A stretch of 64,000 bases of DNA, taken from Halorubrum sp. CBA1229. Lineage in GTDB: Archaea > Halobacteriota > Halobacteria > Halobacteriales > Haloferacaceae. The position numbers were made by a program, and so were the translations under genes. The notes below the pieces were generated by a model. That model had not been told where the DNA came from and made no database searches. It saw only the letters and a program-made list of their open reading frames with translations. This document shows, in pieces, positions 1 to 8,303 of the stretch (positions within the stretch are counted from its first letter, which is position 1; the number at the start of each line of letters is the position of its first letter). The stretch is from assembly GCF_003721435.2 (NCBI RefSeq), contig NZ_CP054586.1, positions 299,939 to 363,938 on the forward strand, read 5' to 3'.

Positions 1-37
1 GATCGCTCGCGTTCAGTCAGTGCGTCGGTTTGGTCGG

Positions 38-1342
38 TCATTGGTCGTGTTTTCCGCCGTCGGCTGCGTACGAGGGCTCTGTGTCGACTCGCTGAATTGG
101 CACGTACTTCAGACCGAGTGTGACAATAAGCGCCCCGAAGGCGATGATGCCGAGGGTAACAGCGATCTCAACGAGGGTCGGGGTGTAGGCCCCTGCTGTC
201 GCCCAGATATCGGTCGTAATACCGGTGTACTCGCCGCCGAGCGAGATGCCGGGCGCAGAGTCGATGTTGGCGACCTCGTACCCCGTGAACACGAGGCGAA
301 TCCCCTCGAACATCGTCCCGATGACCGCGAGCACGCTCGCGGTAAAGATAACTGACACGCGCTTTCGGAGAGGCGGGAGTGCCAGCAGAGCGAGTGGGAC
401 CGCGCCACCGACGACGGTCCACAGCCAGAAGTACACCGAGTCTCCGATCAGGAAGTTACTCATGATGGCCCAGAACTCGAAGTGATCCGCCCAAGCGTGT
501 GGTAGTCGCTCGGCCGCTAAGAGGTACACCACGTGGAAGGCGAGGAAGATCCCGAGGATCTTCCCGAGGCTCGTGAGCTCCTCTCGGTCGACTTCGAAGT
601 TCGTGTACCGGTCCGCGAGGACCGACACGATCAACAGCAGGCCGAGCCCGGAGACGAGTGCTTTCGCGATGAACACCGGGGCGACGAGCGGGCTGAACCA
701 GTCACCGCGACCGACCTGCGTCGCGAATATCCAGCCCGTCACCGAGTGGAGCGCGACCGCGGTCGGAAGCGCGACTGCCGCCGTCCAGAACATAAGCGTT
801 CGATCGCGCTCACGGCCCGCCTCGGTGTCTTTGAAGCCGAGCGCGAGGGATGACCCACGTGCGGCTAGGTCACGACGGGTCAAGAGCCACAGGTACCAGA
901 GGTTTAACAGTCCGTACAGCAGGACGATACCGAAGTCCCACACCATCGGTGACCGGAAGTCCGGTGAGGTGAAAAATTGGTATATCCGCCCCGGACGACC
1001 GATGTCCGGCAAAATGAGCAGTCCCGCAACGATGATACACGCGAGGCTGACCAGCACTCCGAGCCGGGCGAACCCCTCGTAGCGGTGCGAATGGAAGAAC
1101 TTCGGCGCGCTACTGATGATGAGTCCGCCTGCCGACAGCCCCACGAACAGGACGAACATCATGATGTACAGCCCCCACGAGAAGACGTTGCGCATGCCTG
1201 TGGCGATCAGCCCTGTCGTGAGCTGATACCCCCACGCAGCGATTCCAGCAGCCATGAGCGCGACGAGCAGGCCGATCCAAAGCTTGCCCTTTCCGCCGAA
1301 AGAGGGGATCGCGACCCGCGACGACTCGGTATTCGCTGCCAT
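38..1342 (-). CDS. nrfD: NrfD/PsrC-type membrane anchor subunit of molybdoenzyme
   Basis: A 434-residue, very hydrophobic protein with about ten membrane segments (roughly residues 21-41, 52-77, 94-112, 137-154, 183-203, 223-243, 259-280, 297-322, 329-351 and 390-414). This is the length and pattern of NrfD/PsrC anchors, which pass electrons from menaquinol to the ferredoxin subunit of CISM molybdoenzymes. Its start codon overlaps the stop of the ferredoxin gene by one base, so translation is probably coupled. It is the last complete gene of the operon here. The 37 nt beyond its stop are too short to show the expected downstream chaperone gene. The family call is firm; the electron acceptor served is inferred. 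Confidence 0.87.
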   Translation of the reverse strand: MAANTESSRVAIPSFGGKGKLWIGLLVALMAAGIAAWGYQLTTGLIATGMRNVFSWGLYIMMFVLFVGLSAGGLIISSAPKFFHSHRYEGFARLGVLVSLACIIVAGLLILPDIGRPGRIYQFFTSPDFRSPMVWDFGIVLLYGLLNLWYLWLLTRRDLAARGSSLALGFKDTEAGRERDRTLMFWTAAVALPTAVALHSVTGWIFATQVGRGDWFSPLVAPVFIAKALVSGLGLLLIVSVLADRYTNFEVDREELTSLGKILGIFLAFHVVYLLAAERLPHAWADHFEFWAIMSNFLIGDSVYFWLWTVVGGAVPLALLALPPLRKRVSVIFTASVLAVIGTMFEGIRLVFTGYEVANIDSAPGISLGGEYTGITTDIWATAGAYTPTLVEIAVTLGIIAFGALIVTLGLKYVPIQRVDTEPSYAADGGKHDQ

Positions 1343-2172
1343 CAGTCGTCACCTCCCGATTTCGCAGGTGTAGCGTACGGAATCTCGCCACCCTCGACCG
1401 AGTGGCTGCTACTGCTCGACTCGCCACCAACACTATCGGCTTCCTTCGACGGAACATCGTCGTCACCGTCGGACCACGGCGAGACGTCGTCGAGTTCGCT
1501 CTCCATCTTGTCCGACGTCTGCGGGCGTCCGGGGCTCATCTCACCGCTGATGTAGTGCGTCTTCGGCTTCGTCCCGCGGTCTTCGAGTAACTGATCCGTC
1601 TCGTACTCGTTGATATACTTCGAGACCGTGCTGGTCTCGTCGTCAAGGTCCCCGAAGATACGCGCGTCTGCCGGGCAATTGACGACGCAGGCTGGATCGA
1701 GGCCGTCCTCAACGCGATGGCTACAGAACGTACACTTCTCGACGACGCCCTGCGGTCGCGCCTCGACGTCCCCCGTCCCTTCTTCCGGCATGTGTTTGGG
1801 TTCGTCCCAGTTGAACACCCGTGCGTTGTACGGACACGCCGCCATACAGTAGCGACAGCCGATACATTTGTCGTAGTCGATCTCGACGATGCCGTCGTCA
1901 CGGGTGTACGTCGCGTTGACCGGACAGACCTTCACACACGGCGCGTTCTCACAGTGTTGACACGCCGTCGGCTGGTACTGCATGTCCAGCGATCCACTCC
2001 CTCCGTCTTCGGGATAGCCACCCGACGGGGTATCCATCTTCTCGCCGCCCTCAGTGAGAACGCGGTTCCAGAACTGTCCCATTGGAACGTTGTTCTCCTG
2101 TTTACACGACACTGCGCACGCTTGACAACCGATACACCGCTCTTGGTCGATTACGAGCCCGTAGTTTGTCAT
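1342..2172 (-). CDS. 4Fe-4S ferredoxin-type subunit (DmsB/PsrB family)
   Basis: A 276-residue protein with four cysteine groups typical of the electron-transfer subunit of CISM oxidoreductases: CIGCQACAVSC at residues 13-23, CQHCENAPCVKVCP, CIGCRYCMAACP and CTFCSHRV...CVVNCP. Each group should hold a [4Fe-4S] cluster and relay electrons between the membrane anchor and the catalytic subunit. The last ~50 residues are a Ser/Asp-rich acidic tail, longer than in bacterial DmsB. It has no Tat signal of its own, so export would ride on the catalytic subunit. The gene lies 2 nt after the catalytic gene and overlaps the anchor gene by 1 nt. Confidence 0.87.
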   Translation of the reverse strand: MTNYGLVIDQERCIGCQACAVSCKQENNVPMGQFWNRVLTEGGEKMDTPSGGYPEDGGSGSLDMQYQPTACQHCENAPCVKVCPVNATYTRDDGIVEIDYDKCIGCRYCMAACPYNARVFNWDEPKHMPEEGTGDVEARPQGVVEKCTFCSHRVEDGLDPACVVNCPADARIFGDLDDETSTVSKYINEYETDQLLEDRGTKPKTHYISGEMSPGRPQTSDKMESELDDVSPWSDGDDDVPSKEADSVGGESSSSSHSVEGGEIPYATPAKSGGDD

Positions 2173-2174
2173 TG

Positions 2175-4658
2175 TTAGTCACCTCCGGTGGGGGCAGCTT
2201 CAGCACCAGCTCCGAGCGGGTTACCGGATTCGTATTTGTCAGTATCGACGTCGTCGGGAGCGGGTTCGACCGCCACACGGACGTCGTAGAACGCCATCGT
2301 CTGGCCGACCTCGCTGACCTCGTTGTGCGTGAGGTCTTGGAGGTGACCCTCGACGAAGTCGCGACTCCACCACCCCTGGTCGGTGTTGACCAGGCCGGGC
2401 TGGAAGGCATCGTTGTATTTCGCCTTCACGACCATCTCGCCGCGGTCGTTGTACACTCGGACGTACTCGCCATCCCCGATACCGCGGGCCTTCGCGTCCT
2501 TCGGGTGGATGTCCAGCTGCGGTTCGGGGTTGATCTCACGCACCCAGTTCAACATCTCGTACTGCGAGTGGATGCGGAACCGACTGTGCTTCTGCATGAA
2601 CATCAGCGGGTACTCGTCGGCCTGCTCGTAGTCGTCGGCAGTCCGATCTTCGAGCGGTCGCGGAACATCGAACGTCACGCCCTCCTCGCTTGGGGCGTCG
2701 TCGTCGTACATCTTGATGCGCCCCGTTTCGGTGGGGAACTCGTCGGTGTACTTGACTATCGGAACGCTCTCTTTCTTTTGCGTCCCCTGCTCGAACAGCG
2801 TGTCGAAGTCGATGTCGTCGTCTCGGCCGGCGAGCTTCCGGAGCATGTCACGTTTCGTCTCCGGGAAGCGATCGCCGTACCCGAACCGCTCCGCGAGTCC
2901 GCGGATGGCATAGTAGTCGTCTTTGGTCTCCCACATCGGTTCCTGCACCTTGTGGCGGTAGCCGAGATGCGGATGGGACCCCCAGCCGGAGCTGATATCT
3001 TCCTGCTCGAACCAGTGGGGGACCGGGAAGATAATGTCGGCGTGCTGGACCGTGTCCGTGTGGTGCATGTCTGCGACCACGTACATCTCGAGGCTTCTGA
3101 TGGCCTCCCTGAACCGCTGTCGGTCCGGGAACTGGTTCCCCATCATGTTCGACTCGATAGAGTAGACGGCTCTGATCTGGTGCGGGTCGCCGTCGATCAT
3201 CGCGTCGGGGTAGTTGGGGAAAGTCAACGATGGGCCGGGGTCGGCATCCTCTGGACTAGCCCAGTTGCCGGCGGCGAGCGTCGCACCGCCAGAGTGGTGG
3301 GCGTGAATGTTGCCGTGCCGACCGTAGTCGCCAGTCATCCCCATCAACATGGCGTACGCCTGTCCGAAGATGTGGCCGTGCTTGTACCGCCCGAGTGCGT
3401 AACTCGGAGCGATACCGCCGGGACCACGGGTCGCCAGCCACCGGATCGCAGTCCGGATGTTCTCGGCGTCGACACCGGTCGTCTCTGCGACCTTCTCGGG
3501 CGCATAGTCTGCCACGTGGTCTCGGAGCCGAGTTAGTGCCGTCTCGCACTCGACGCCGTCGACGGTGAACTCTCCGAAGAGCGCGTACGCGCCGCCGGTT
3601 TCGGGTTCCAGTGCGACTGGGCCGCCGCTACCCCGTTCGACGGCGACGACCTGTTGTTCGCCGCCGTCTTTGAAGACGTCGCTCGCCTTGAGCAACTCCC
3701 CGGTGTCCTTGCGGATCAGCGCCGGTGCGGTCGTCCGTTTTCGGAGGAAGTCCTCGTCGTACGTCTCGTCCTCGAAGACGGTGTGCATCATCGCGAGCGC
3801 GAGGTGTACGTCTTTGCCGGGCTCAACGGGGAGCCACAGGTCCGCTTTCGACGCCGTCGTCGTGTACACCGGATCGACGACGACGAGTTTCGCCCCGTTC
3901 TCGATCGCGTCGAGGATCTTCGAGGCGTCCATCTGGAACTGACTGGAGAAGATATCCGATCCCCAGACGATGATCGTGTTCGCGTTCTCCCAGTCTTCGG
4001 CCTCGTTCGTCGGTGGGAGGAAGGCACCGACACCAGTGACGCGGTTGAACCCGCGACCGACGTTGGTGTCGATACCCCAAGCGGACTGGGTCGCGCCGAA
4101 GAGCGAGGCGAGCCGCTTGAACGATTTCCCCGACTGCCCGTAGTTCCCCGATCCCTCGTGGAAGAGGACGCTCTCGGCGCCGTGGTCGGCTTTTAATGAC
4201 TGCATCTTGTCGGCGACGAGGTCGAGCGCCTCGTCCCACGAGACGCGCTCGAACTCCGCGTCCGGACCGCGTCCCTGGGGATTGGGCTCGTCAGGCGACC
4301 AGTCCGCCCGCTTCATCGGGTACTTCAGTCGCGTCGGGTCGTACACGCGTTGGGTGTGCGACAGCCCGAGCACGCAGGCTCGCTTGTACTGTTCGTCTTC
4401 CGGTGGATGTGGTTCGATCTTCTTCACCTGACCGTCGCGAACGTGAACGTCGATCGGACACTTCCCCCTACAGTTGGGCGAACAGACGGTCTGGACGACG
4501 TCGTTTTGACCGACAAAGCTCTCGATCCCGGAGGTCGACGGCTGGTCTTTTTCTTTCTCGACGAGGGTCTGGAGAAACCCGCCACCCCCAACTCCGAGGG
4601 CGGCAGCGGCTCCACCGGCCTTCAGTACGTCCCGTCTGTACGCTTTCCCGTCAGTCAT
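2175..4658 (-). CDS. Tat-exported molybdopterin oxidoreductase catalytic subunit (DMSO/polysulfide reductase family)
   Basis: An 827-residue catalytic subunit of the CISM/DMSO-reductase superfamily. The N-terminus has a twin-arginine signal (R8-R9, then a Gly/Ala-rich stretch). A [4Fe-4S] site follows with C59, C63, C67 and C95, and then the long molybdopterin domains end in a typical dinucleotide-binding domain (…NDRGEMVVKAKYND…). Order on the minus strand is HTH_10 regulator, small protein, catalytic, ferredoxin, NrfD. This resembles the dmsREABC order described for haloarchaeal DMSO/TMAO respiration, so DMSO/TMAO reductase is the leading guess. Tetrathionate, polysulfide or another oxyanion cannot be excluded from sequence alone. 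The Mo-ligand residue could not be assigned with confidence. Confidence 0.85.
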   Translation of the reverse strand: MTDGKAYRRDVLKAGGAAAALGVGGGGFLQTLVEKEKDQPSTSGIESFVGQNDVVQTVCSPNCRGKCPIDVHVRDGQVKKIEPHPPEDEQYKRACVLGLSHTQRVYDPTRLKYPMKRADWSPDEPNPQGRGPDAEFERVSWDEALDLVADKMQSLKADHGAESVLFHEGSGNYGQSGKSFKRLASLFGATQSAWGIDTNVGRGFNRVTGVGAFLPPTNEAEDWENANTIIVWGSDIFSSQFQMDASKILDAIENGAKLVVVDPVYTTTASKADLWLPVEPGKDVHLALAMMHTVFEDETYDEDFLRKRTTAPALIRKDTGELLKASDVFKDGGEQQVVAVERGSGGPVALEPETGGAYALFGEFTVDGVECETALTRLRDHVADYAPEKVAETTGVDAENIRTAIRWLATRGPGGIAPSYALGRYKHGHIFGQAYAMLMGMTGDYGRHGNIHAHHSGGATLAAGNWASPEDADPGPSLTFPNYPDAMIDGDPHQIRAVYSIESNMMGNQFPDRQRFREAIRSLEMYVVADMHHTDTVQHADIIFPVPHWFEQEDISSGWGSHPHLGYRHKVQEPMWETKDDYYAIRGLAERFGYGDRFPETKRDMLRKLAGRDDDIDFDTLFEQGTQKKESVPIVKYTDEFPTETGRIKMYDDDAPSEEGVTFDVPRPLEDRTADDYEQADEYPLMFMQKHSRFRIHSQYEMLNWVREINPEPQLDIHPKDAKARGIGDGEYVRVYNDRGEMVVKAKYNDAFQPGLVNTDQGWWSRDFVEGHLQDLTHNEVSEVGQTMAFYDVRVAVEPAPDDVDTDKYESGNPLGAGAEAAPTGGD

Positions 4659-4893
4659 CCTCGAACCCCTCCGGCTTCGTCGGGCGTGCGTCCTCGCCGA
4701 ACTCTTCCAGTACCGCTTCGTGGTACTTTTCGTGGAACTCGGCGTCAGTCAGCTCTCCATTCGAGACCCGAATCGCATCACGAGCCATCTGGACACCGAG
4801 ATCAGTGTCATATTCGACATCATCTAGCATCGCTTCAGCTTCATCTTCCCACTCATCGATCGGCGTCAGTCTCGGCTGCTGTGGGTCATCCAT
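4651..4893 (-). CDS. Small acidic protein at head of molybdoenzyme operon
   Basis: An 80-residue acidic protein without cysteines, membrane segments or signal. It begins the operon and overlaps the catalytic gene by 8 nt, so it is co-transcribed and probably translationally coupled. Small proteins of this kind sit first in haloarchaeal dms-like operons, at the place of dmsE, but no biochemical role is evident. A role in cofactor insertion or assembly is a guess from position only. The start is chosen because it lies a short leader after the TATA-like sequence near 4957. Confidence 0.7.
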   Translation of the reverse strand: MDDPQQPRLTPIDEWEDEAEAMLDDVEYDTDLGVQMARDAIRVSNGELTDAEFHEKYHEAVLEEFGEDARPTKPEGFEDD

Positions 4894-4952
4894 GGCTCTA
4901 TCTGTATATTGTGAGTAGACTGCGATACGACTCGCGCTGTATACTACAGCAT

Positions 4953-4961
4953 CTTATATAC
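4953..4961 (-). promoter_or_regulatory. Probable TATA box of the molybdoenzyme operon
   Basis: On the minus strand the sequence reads GTATATAAG about 60 nt before the start codon of the small first gene. A start site ~25 nt downstream would leave a leader of ~35 nt. The flanking 4,970-5,030 stretch is unusually AT-rich. Confidence 0.4.
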
Positions 4962-5072
4962 ACCGCGGGTTATCGGTGAACAATTATTATATTATGACAC
5001 AGATAGAATACTATCTTGGTATTTCTCACGCTTATCGCCGCACATCGATGACCGTCCCGAGAGTCGGACAGC

Positions 5073-5729
5073 TTACCTGAAGGCGGCGAGCGCGAGTTTC
5101 GACTCCACCGAGCTCAGCCGCTGCGACATCGCCGACTTCGTGATGTCTAGGTCTGCAGCGAGTTCACCGACGCTCGTCTTCCTCGGCGTCTCGTAGTAGC
5201 CCGACGAGACCGCCATCGCGGCCGTCTCCCGTTCGGTCTCGGTCAGCGTGGAGAGGTCGAGGGTGACGCGGTTCGACCGGTCGCCGTCGACGGAGTCGAC
5301 CCGCGTGAGACGGCGCAGCGAGAGGTCGTCCGTCGCCTCTCTGAGATCGTCTATCAGCGCGGAGAGGTGGTCGCGGTCCGGGAGGAACGCCTGAATGACA
5401 ACGGCCTCGTCGGTGACCTCCGTGATCTTCGGAATGCAATCGTAATCAAAGAAAATTGGGCAGAAACACTCAGATGTGATCTCGGTTTTCGAGTGACGGA
5501 TCTCGGTGTCAGTCGAGCTTCCCTCCGTTTCGTCGTCGTGAGCCCGCGCTGTTTCCGTGTGACACTCTCCGTCGGAAGACTGTCGGTCGATCCGGTCAGC
5601 GTCTCGGCCGTAGACCTCGACGGGACAGGCGACCGCGCCAGACGCAGACAGCTCGAACTCGACGTAAAGGCGACGGGTCTCTTCCGTGTCCCCACTCTCT
5701 CCGTTCGACGATCGCTCTGTCATTTCCAC
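5073..5729 (-). CDS. HTH_10 (bacterio-opsin-activator-like) transcription regulator
   Basis: A 218-residue regulator. The C-terminal ~55 residues carry the HTH_10 domain of the Bat/DmsR group (…KTSVGELAADLDITKSAMSQRLSSVESKL). The central part contains CFCPIFF…YDC, a cysteine cluster that could hold a metal or sense redox state. It lies just upstream of the molybdoenzyme operon and points the same way, the position of dmsR in haloarchaeal dms loci, so it most likely activates that operon when oxygen is low. An alternative start is Met3. The family is clear; the target is inferred from position. Confidence 0.78.
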   Translation of the reverse strand: MEMTERSSNGESGDTEETRRLYVEFELSASGAVACPVEVYGRDADRIDRQSSDGECHTETARAHDDETEGSSTDTEIRHSKTEITSECFCPIFFDYDCIPKITEVTDEAVVIQAFLPDRDHLSALIDDLREATDDLSLRRLTRVDSVDGDRSNRVTLDLSTLTETERETAAMAVSSGYYETPRKTSVGELAADLDITKSAMSQRLSSVESKLALAAFR

Positions 5730-5820
5730 AGTCGGCGTGTTTGATAAACGATCATAAGACGTTGTCTCAGGTTATCGGCCTTTAGAACGGCCGAGAAGAC
5801 AAGACAGGTCAACTTGTTGA

Positions 5821-6162
5821 TCACTCTGCATCGACAATATCGTCGATCCACGTTAGCACTGCCACCGCCTTCGGAAACCCGATCGTTGGCACGGCCAGCA
5901 GGGCGACGTGTCGCAACGCCTCGGGATCGGCACCCTCCTCAAGCGCTCTCCGGACGTGGGAGTGGACGGCTCCCTCCGACCCAGAGCCGGCCGCCAGCGC
6001 CAGCTTGACGAGGCGTTTCTCTTCGCCTTCGATCGGGCCGGCTTCCGAACAAGCCTTTCCCAAAGCGGCGTACTCGTCCCACACCTCGGGGAATTCGGCC
6101 GCGAGATCGCCAGCCTTTGCCGGGAGTTCGTCGGTGTCTTCGACAGCATCAGACATACACAT
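5821..6162 (-). CDS. Carboxymuconolactone decarboxylase/AhpD-like protein lacking the CxxC
   Basis: A 113-residue single-domain protein of the carboxymuconolactone decarboxylase/AhpD fold. The helix normally carrying CxxCxxxH reads GAVHSHVRRAL here: the histidine and the helix pattern persist but both catalytic cysteines are absent. Ordinary AhpD disulfide chemistry is therefore unlikely. It sits between two HTH_10 genes near the molybdoenzyme operon. Homologues in this position are usually annotated only by fold, so the function is open. Confidence 0.7.
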   Translation of the reverse strand: MCMSDAVEDTDELPAKAGDLAAEFPEVWDEYAALGKACSEAGPIEGEEKRLVKLALAAGSGSEGAVHSHVRRALEEGADPEALRHVALLAVPTIGFPKAVAVLTWIDDIVDAE

Positions 6163-6248
6163 ACTTCCGGAGAGCAGAGGTAAAAACCGAACCGAACGTT
6201 TCCACGACGTGACGATACCTCCCCGATCGGTTCAGCCGGGTCGACCGA

Positions 6249-6647
6249 TCACTCCCTCCGGCCAAACGCAATCGTCGAATCCAGTAGCTCTTCGCGGGCC
6301 ATCTCCTGCACTACCCGCCGAACAATAGTCGCCTCGGCGCCATGGAGACGTTGTGAAACCGCGGACTTGGAAACGTCGAACTCGTCCGCGAGATCCGTGA
6401 GCGTCACCTCCCGCGGATCGGCGTAGTACCCGGCCTCCACCGCCCGAAGTAACGTCCGGCGCTGTACCGCGGTCAGTTCCCCGGGATCGACCGAGACCGT
6501 CGACTGACCCTCGTCACGGATGTCACGGATCCGTACCCCTTCGATGTCGAGATCCGCAATAGTACCTAACACGGCCGCGACGTCGACACACGGATCGATC
6601 TCTATCACGACCGTGTGTCCGTCGTCGCCCGCGTCGTTCGTGACCAT
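6249..6647 (-). CDS. Short HTH_10 family regulator
   Basis: About 132 residues from the preferred start at 6647 (an in-frame start at 6686 would add 13 residues). The N-terminal half is a small alpha/beta sensor-like region. The C-terminal half is a clear HTH_10 domain (…VTLTDLADEFDVSKSAVSQRLHGAE), similar to the 5073-5729 regulator but without its cysteine cluster. It is probably a second regulator of the respiratory genes or of the Mrp gene further right. No operator could be assigned to it with confidence. Confidence 0.72.
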   Translation of the reverse strand: MVTNDAGDDGHTVVIEIDPCVDVAAVLGTIADLDIEGVRIRDIRDEGQSTVSVDPGELTAVQRRTLLRAVEAGYYADPREVTLTDLADEFDVSKSAVSQRLHGAEATIVRRVVQEMAREELLDSTIAFGRRE

Positions 6648-6848
6648 CGGTAGATCTATGCCATTATGGTGTACTGAAAAGAACAAACCAGATCTGGTGA
6701 ATTATGTGGGTCATTAAATATCTCTCTCAGATCTTACGGGTCATCGCTTCCCTGAACATGACGTTCACGCGGCGCGGCGCCTGTTCGCAGGATTCACTCT
6801 GGTCGGTGCGGCTGTGTAGGGTCGGAATTTGCCGATAGATTTTAAACC

Positions 6849-6863
6849 CCTGTAATATACAGG
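6849..6863. promoter_or_regulatory. Perfect 15-bp palindrome in promoter region
   Basis: CCTGTA-ATA-TACAGG is a perfect inverted repeat. It lies just after a TTTAAA sequence (near 6841) and just before a possible leaderless start at 6867, so a protein bound here would block transcription start of the small ORF and mrp-like gene that follow. The ~200 nt to its left hold no gene that I can support. Confidence 0.5.
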
Positions 6864-6899
6864 CGTATGTCTTGGGTCGTCGGGTTATAATTGATAGAT

Positions 6900-7067
6900 A
6901 TGCATCGACACCGTGGCGGCTGCCGGGCGTCGACAGATTCGAAGTTCGGCTTCTGGTTCGAGACGCACCACGACTGGGCGGCGTTCGTCGAAAGCGGCGC
7001 CAACGAGACCGTAGTCGACGGGGGCGAACCGCAACTATCCGCCTCTCAATTTAATTCGGGGATCTAA
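6900..7067 (+). CDS. Small ORF directly upstream of the Mrp-like gene, possibly a remnant
   Basis: A 55-codon ORF ending 2 nt before the Mrp-like gene. In the same frame, an ATG at 6867 sits at leaderless distance from a TATA-like TTTAAA but meets a TAA after seven codons. The 6900 ORF may therefore be the tail of a longer gene with a nonsense mutation, or a real short protein. The segment SKFGFWFETHHDWAAFVES looks protein-like rather than random. No family is recognised. Confidence 0.3.
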   Translation: MHRHRGGCRASTDSKFGFWFETHHDWAAFVESGANETVVDGGEPQLSASQFNSGI

Positions 7068-7069
7068 TA

Positions 7070-8128
7070 ATGACCTCTACCCTTCGTAACGCGCTCGCCC
7101 GAGTCGAGGATCCGATCCTCGACGACGACATCGTCTCGCTCGGACTCGTCGGCGACGTCGAAGTCGACGGCGATACCGCTCATGTCCCGCTCGCTCTCGG
7201 CGCCCCACACTCGCCGGTTGAGACACGGATCACCGAGGACGTTCGAGCCGTCGTTCGAGACGAAGGATACGAACCCGTTCTCTCGGTCGAGATCGACGAT
7301 ACGACACCTGCCGGCCAGATGGACGGCGCACCGAATGTGATCGCCGTCTCCTCCGGTAAGGGCGGCGTCGGCAAAAGCACCGTCTCGGTAAATCTCGCAA
7401 CGGCGATGGCCGAGCGGGGGGCCAACGTCGGACTGTTCGACGCCGACGTGTACGGCCCTAACATCCCGCGGATGCTCGGCGTACAAAGTGAACCGGGGAA
7501 GGCGGAGGACGACGAGACAATCAGACCGGTCGAGAGCCACGGACTCAAACTGATGAGCATCGGTTTCCTCGTCGGTGACGCCGATCCGGTCATCTGGCGG
7601 GGCGCCATGGTCAATAAGGTACTCACAGAGCTACTACACGACACCAACTGGGGAGATCTCGACTACTTCGTCGTCGACTTGCCTCCGGGAACGGGAGACG
7701 TACAGCTGACCTTGCTCCAGCAGATAGGGGTCTTGGGTGCGCTCGCCGTGACGACGCCGCAGGACATCTCGCTGGACAACGCCCGAAAGAGTGTCAGGAT
7801 GTTTGACAAACATGACACGTCAGTACTCGGCGTTGTCGAGAATATGAGCGGGTTCCTCTGCGACGAGTGCGGGACTCAACACGACGTGTTTGCGACCGGT
7901 GGAGGTCGACGACTCGCTGACGAGTTCGATCATCCGCTCCTCGCAAAGATCCCCCTCGATCCCTCGATCCAAGAGAGTTGTGAAGTCGGTGAACCTGTCG
8001 TCACCGATGGTGACTCGGAACCGGCGAAGGCATTCCGCGATCTCGCTGAGCAGACGATGGATCAAGTCGGTCGAGAGCGGCGACGTTCGCACGCCGATGG
8101 TGCCGCCGACCTCCAACCGGAACCGTAG
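7070..8128 (+). CDS. Mrp/NBP35-type P-loop ATPase (Fe-S carrier)
   Basis: A 352-residue protein. Residues ~1-85 form a DUF59/MIP18-like domain, and from residue ~88 an Mrp/ApbC ATPase domain begins with the deviant Walker A GKGGVGKS (96-103). Near the C-terminus CDECGTQHDVF carries the CxxC that binds a bridging [4Fe-4S] cluster in Mrp dimers. The family loads Fe-S clusters onto apo-proteins, and the neighbouring molybdoenzyme subunits carry five predicted clusters, so a role in their maturation is plausible. It starts 2 nt after the preceding small ORF. The family is certain; the client proteins are inferred. Confidence 0.9.
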   Translation: MTSTLRNALARVEDPILDDDIVSLGLVGDVEVDGDTAHVPLALGAPHSPVETRITEDVRAVVRDEGYEPVLSVEIDDTTPAGQMDGAPNVIAVSSGKGGVGKSTVSVNLATAMAERGANVGLFDADVYGPNIPRMLGVQSEPGKAEDDETIRPVESHGLKLMSIGFLVGDADPVIWRGAMVNKVLTELLHDTNWGDLDYFVVDLPPGTGDVQLTLLQQIGVLGALAVTTPQDISLDNARKSVRMFDKHDTSVLGVVENMSGFLCDECGTQHDVFATGGGRRLADEFDHPLLAKIPLDPSIQESCEVGEPVVTDGDSEPAKAFRDLAEQTMDQVGRERRRSHADGAADLQPEP

Positions 8129-8231
8129 TCACACAACCCGGTCACCGGAGAGCGAACAACAGCAATCGCCACCAAATTGGGTGTCGAAACTGAAATCGGT
8201 CGCACGTGACGTGGAGTCGGCGATGAAGTAA
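8097..8231 (+). CDS. Possible 44-residue protein overlapping the end of the Mrp-like gene
   Basis: A short ORF that begins inside the Mrp-like gene in another frame and ends with the amphipathic stretch SPPNWVSKLKSVARDVESAMK. Its downstream half lies outside other genes and looks protein-like, but the length is at the limit of credibility and no family is recognised. Confidence 0.2.
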   Translation: MVPPTSNRNRSHTTRSPESEQQQSPPNWVSKLKSVARDVESAMK

Positions 8232-8303
8232 TTATAGATGGTAACTTCTCACGAAATAGTAACGGGAGTCGATTATATGCCGCCAGTAACTGAAGTATTC
8301 ACC

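Noticed and set aside
1..37. Start of a TorD/DmsD-type chaperone gene beyond the NrfD gene
   Set aside because: Expected from operon order, but only 37 nt are available and no start codon on the minus strand is visible.
2082..3536. 484-codon open frame antisense to the molybdoenzyme catalytic gene
   Set aside because: Shadow frame caused by GC-rich third positions; composition is not protein-like, and the opposite strand has clear motifs.
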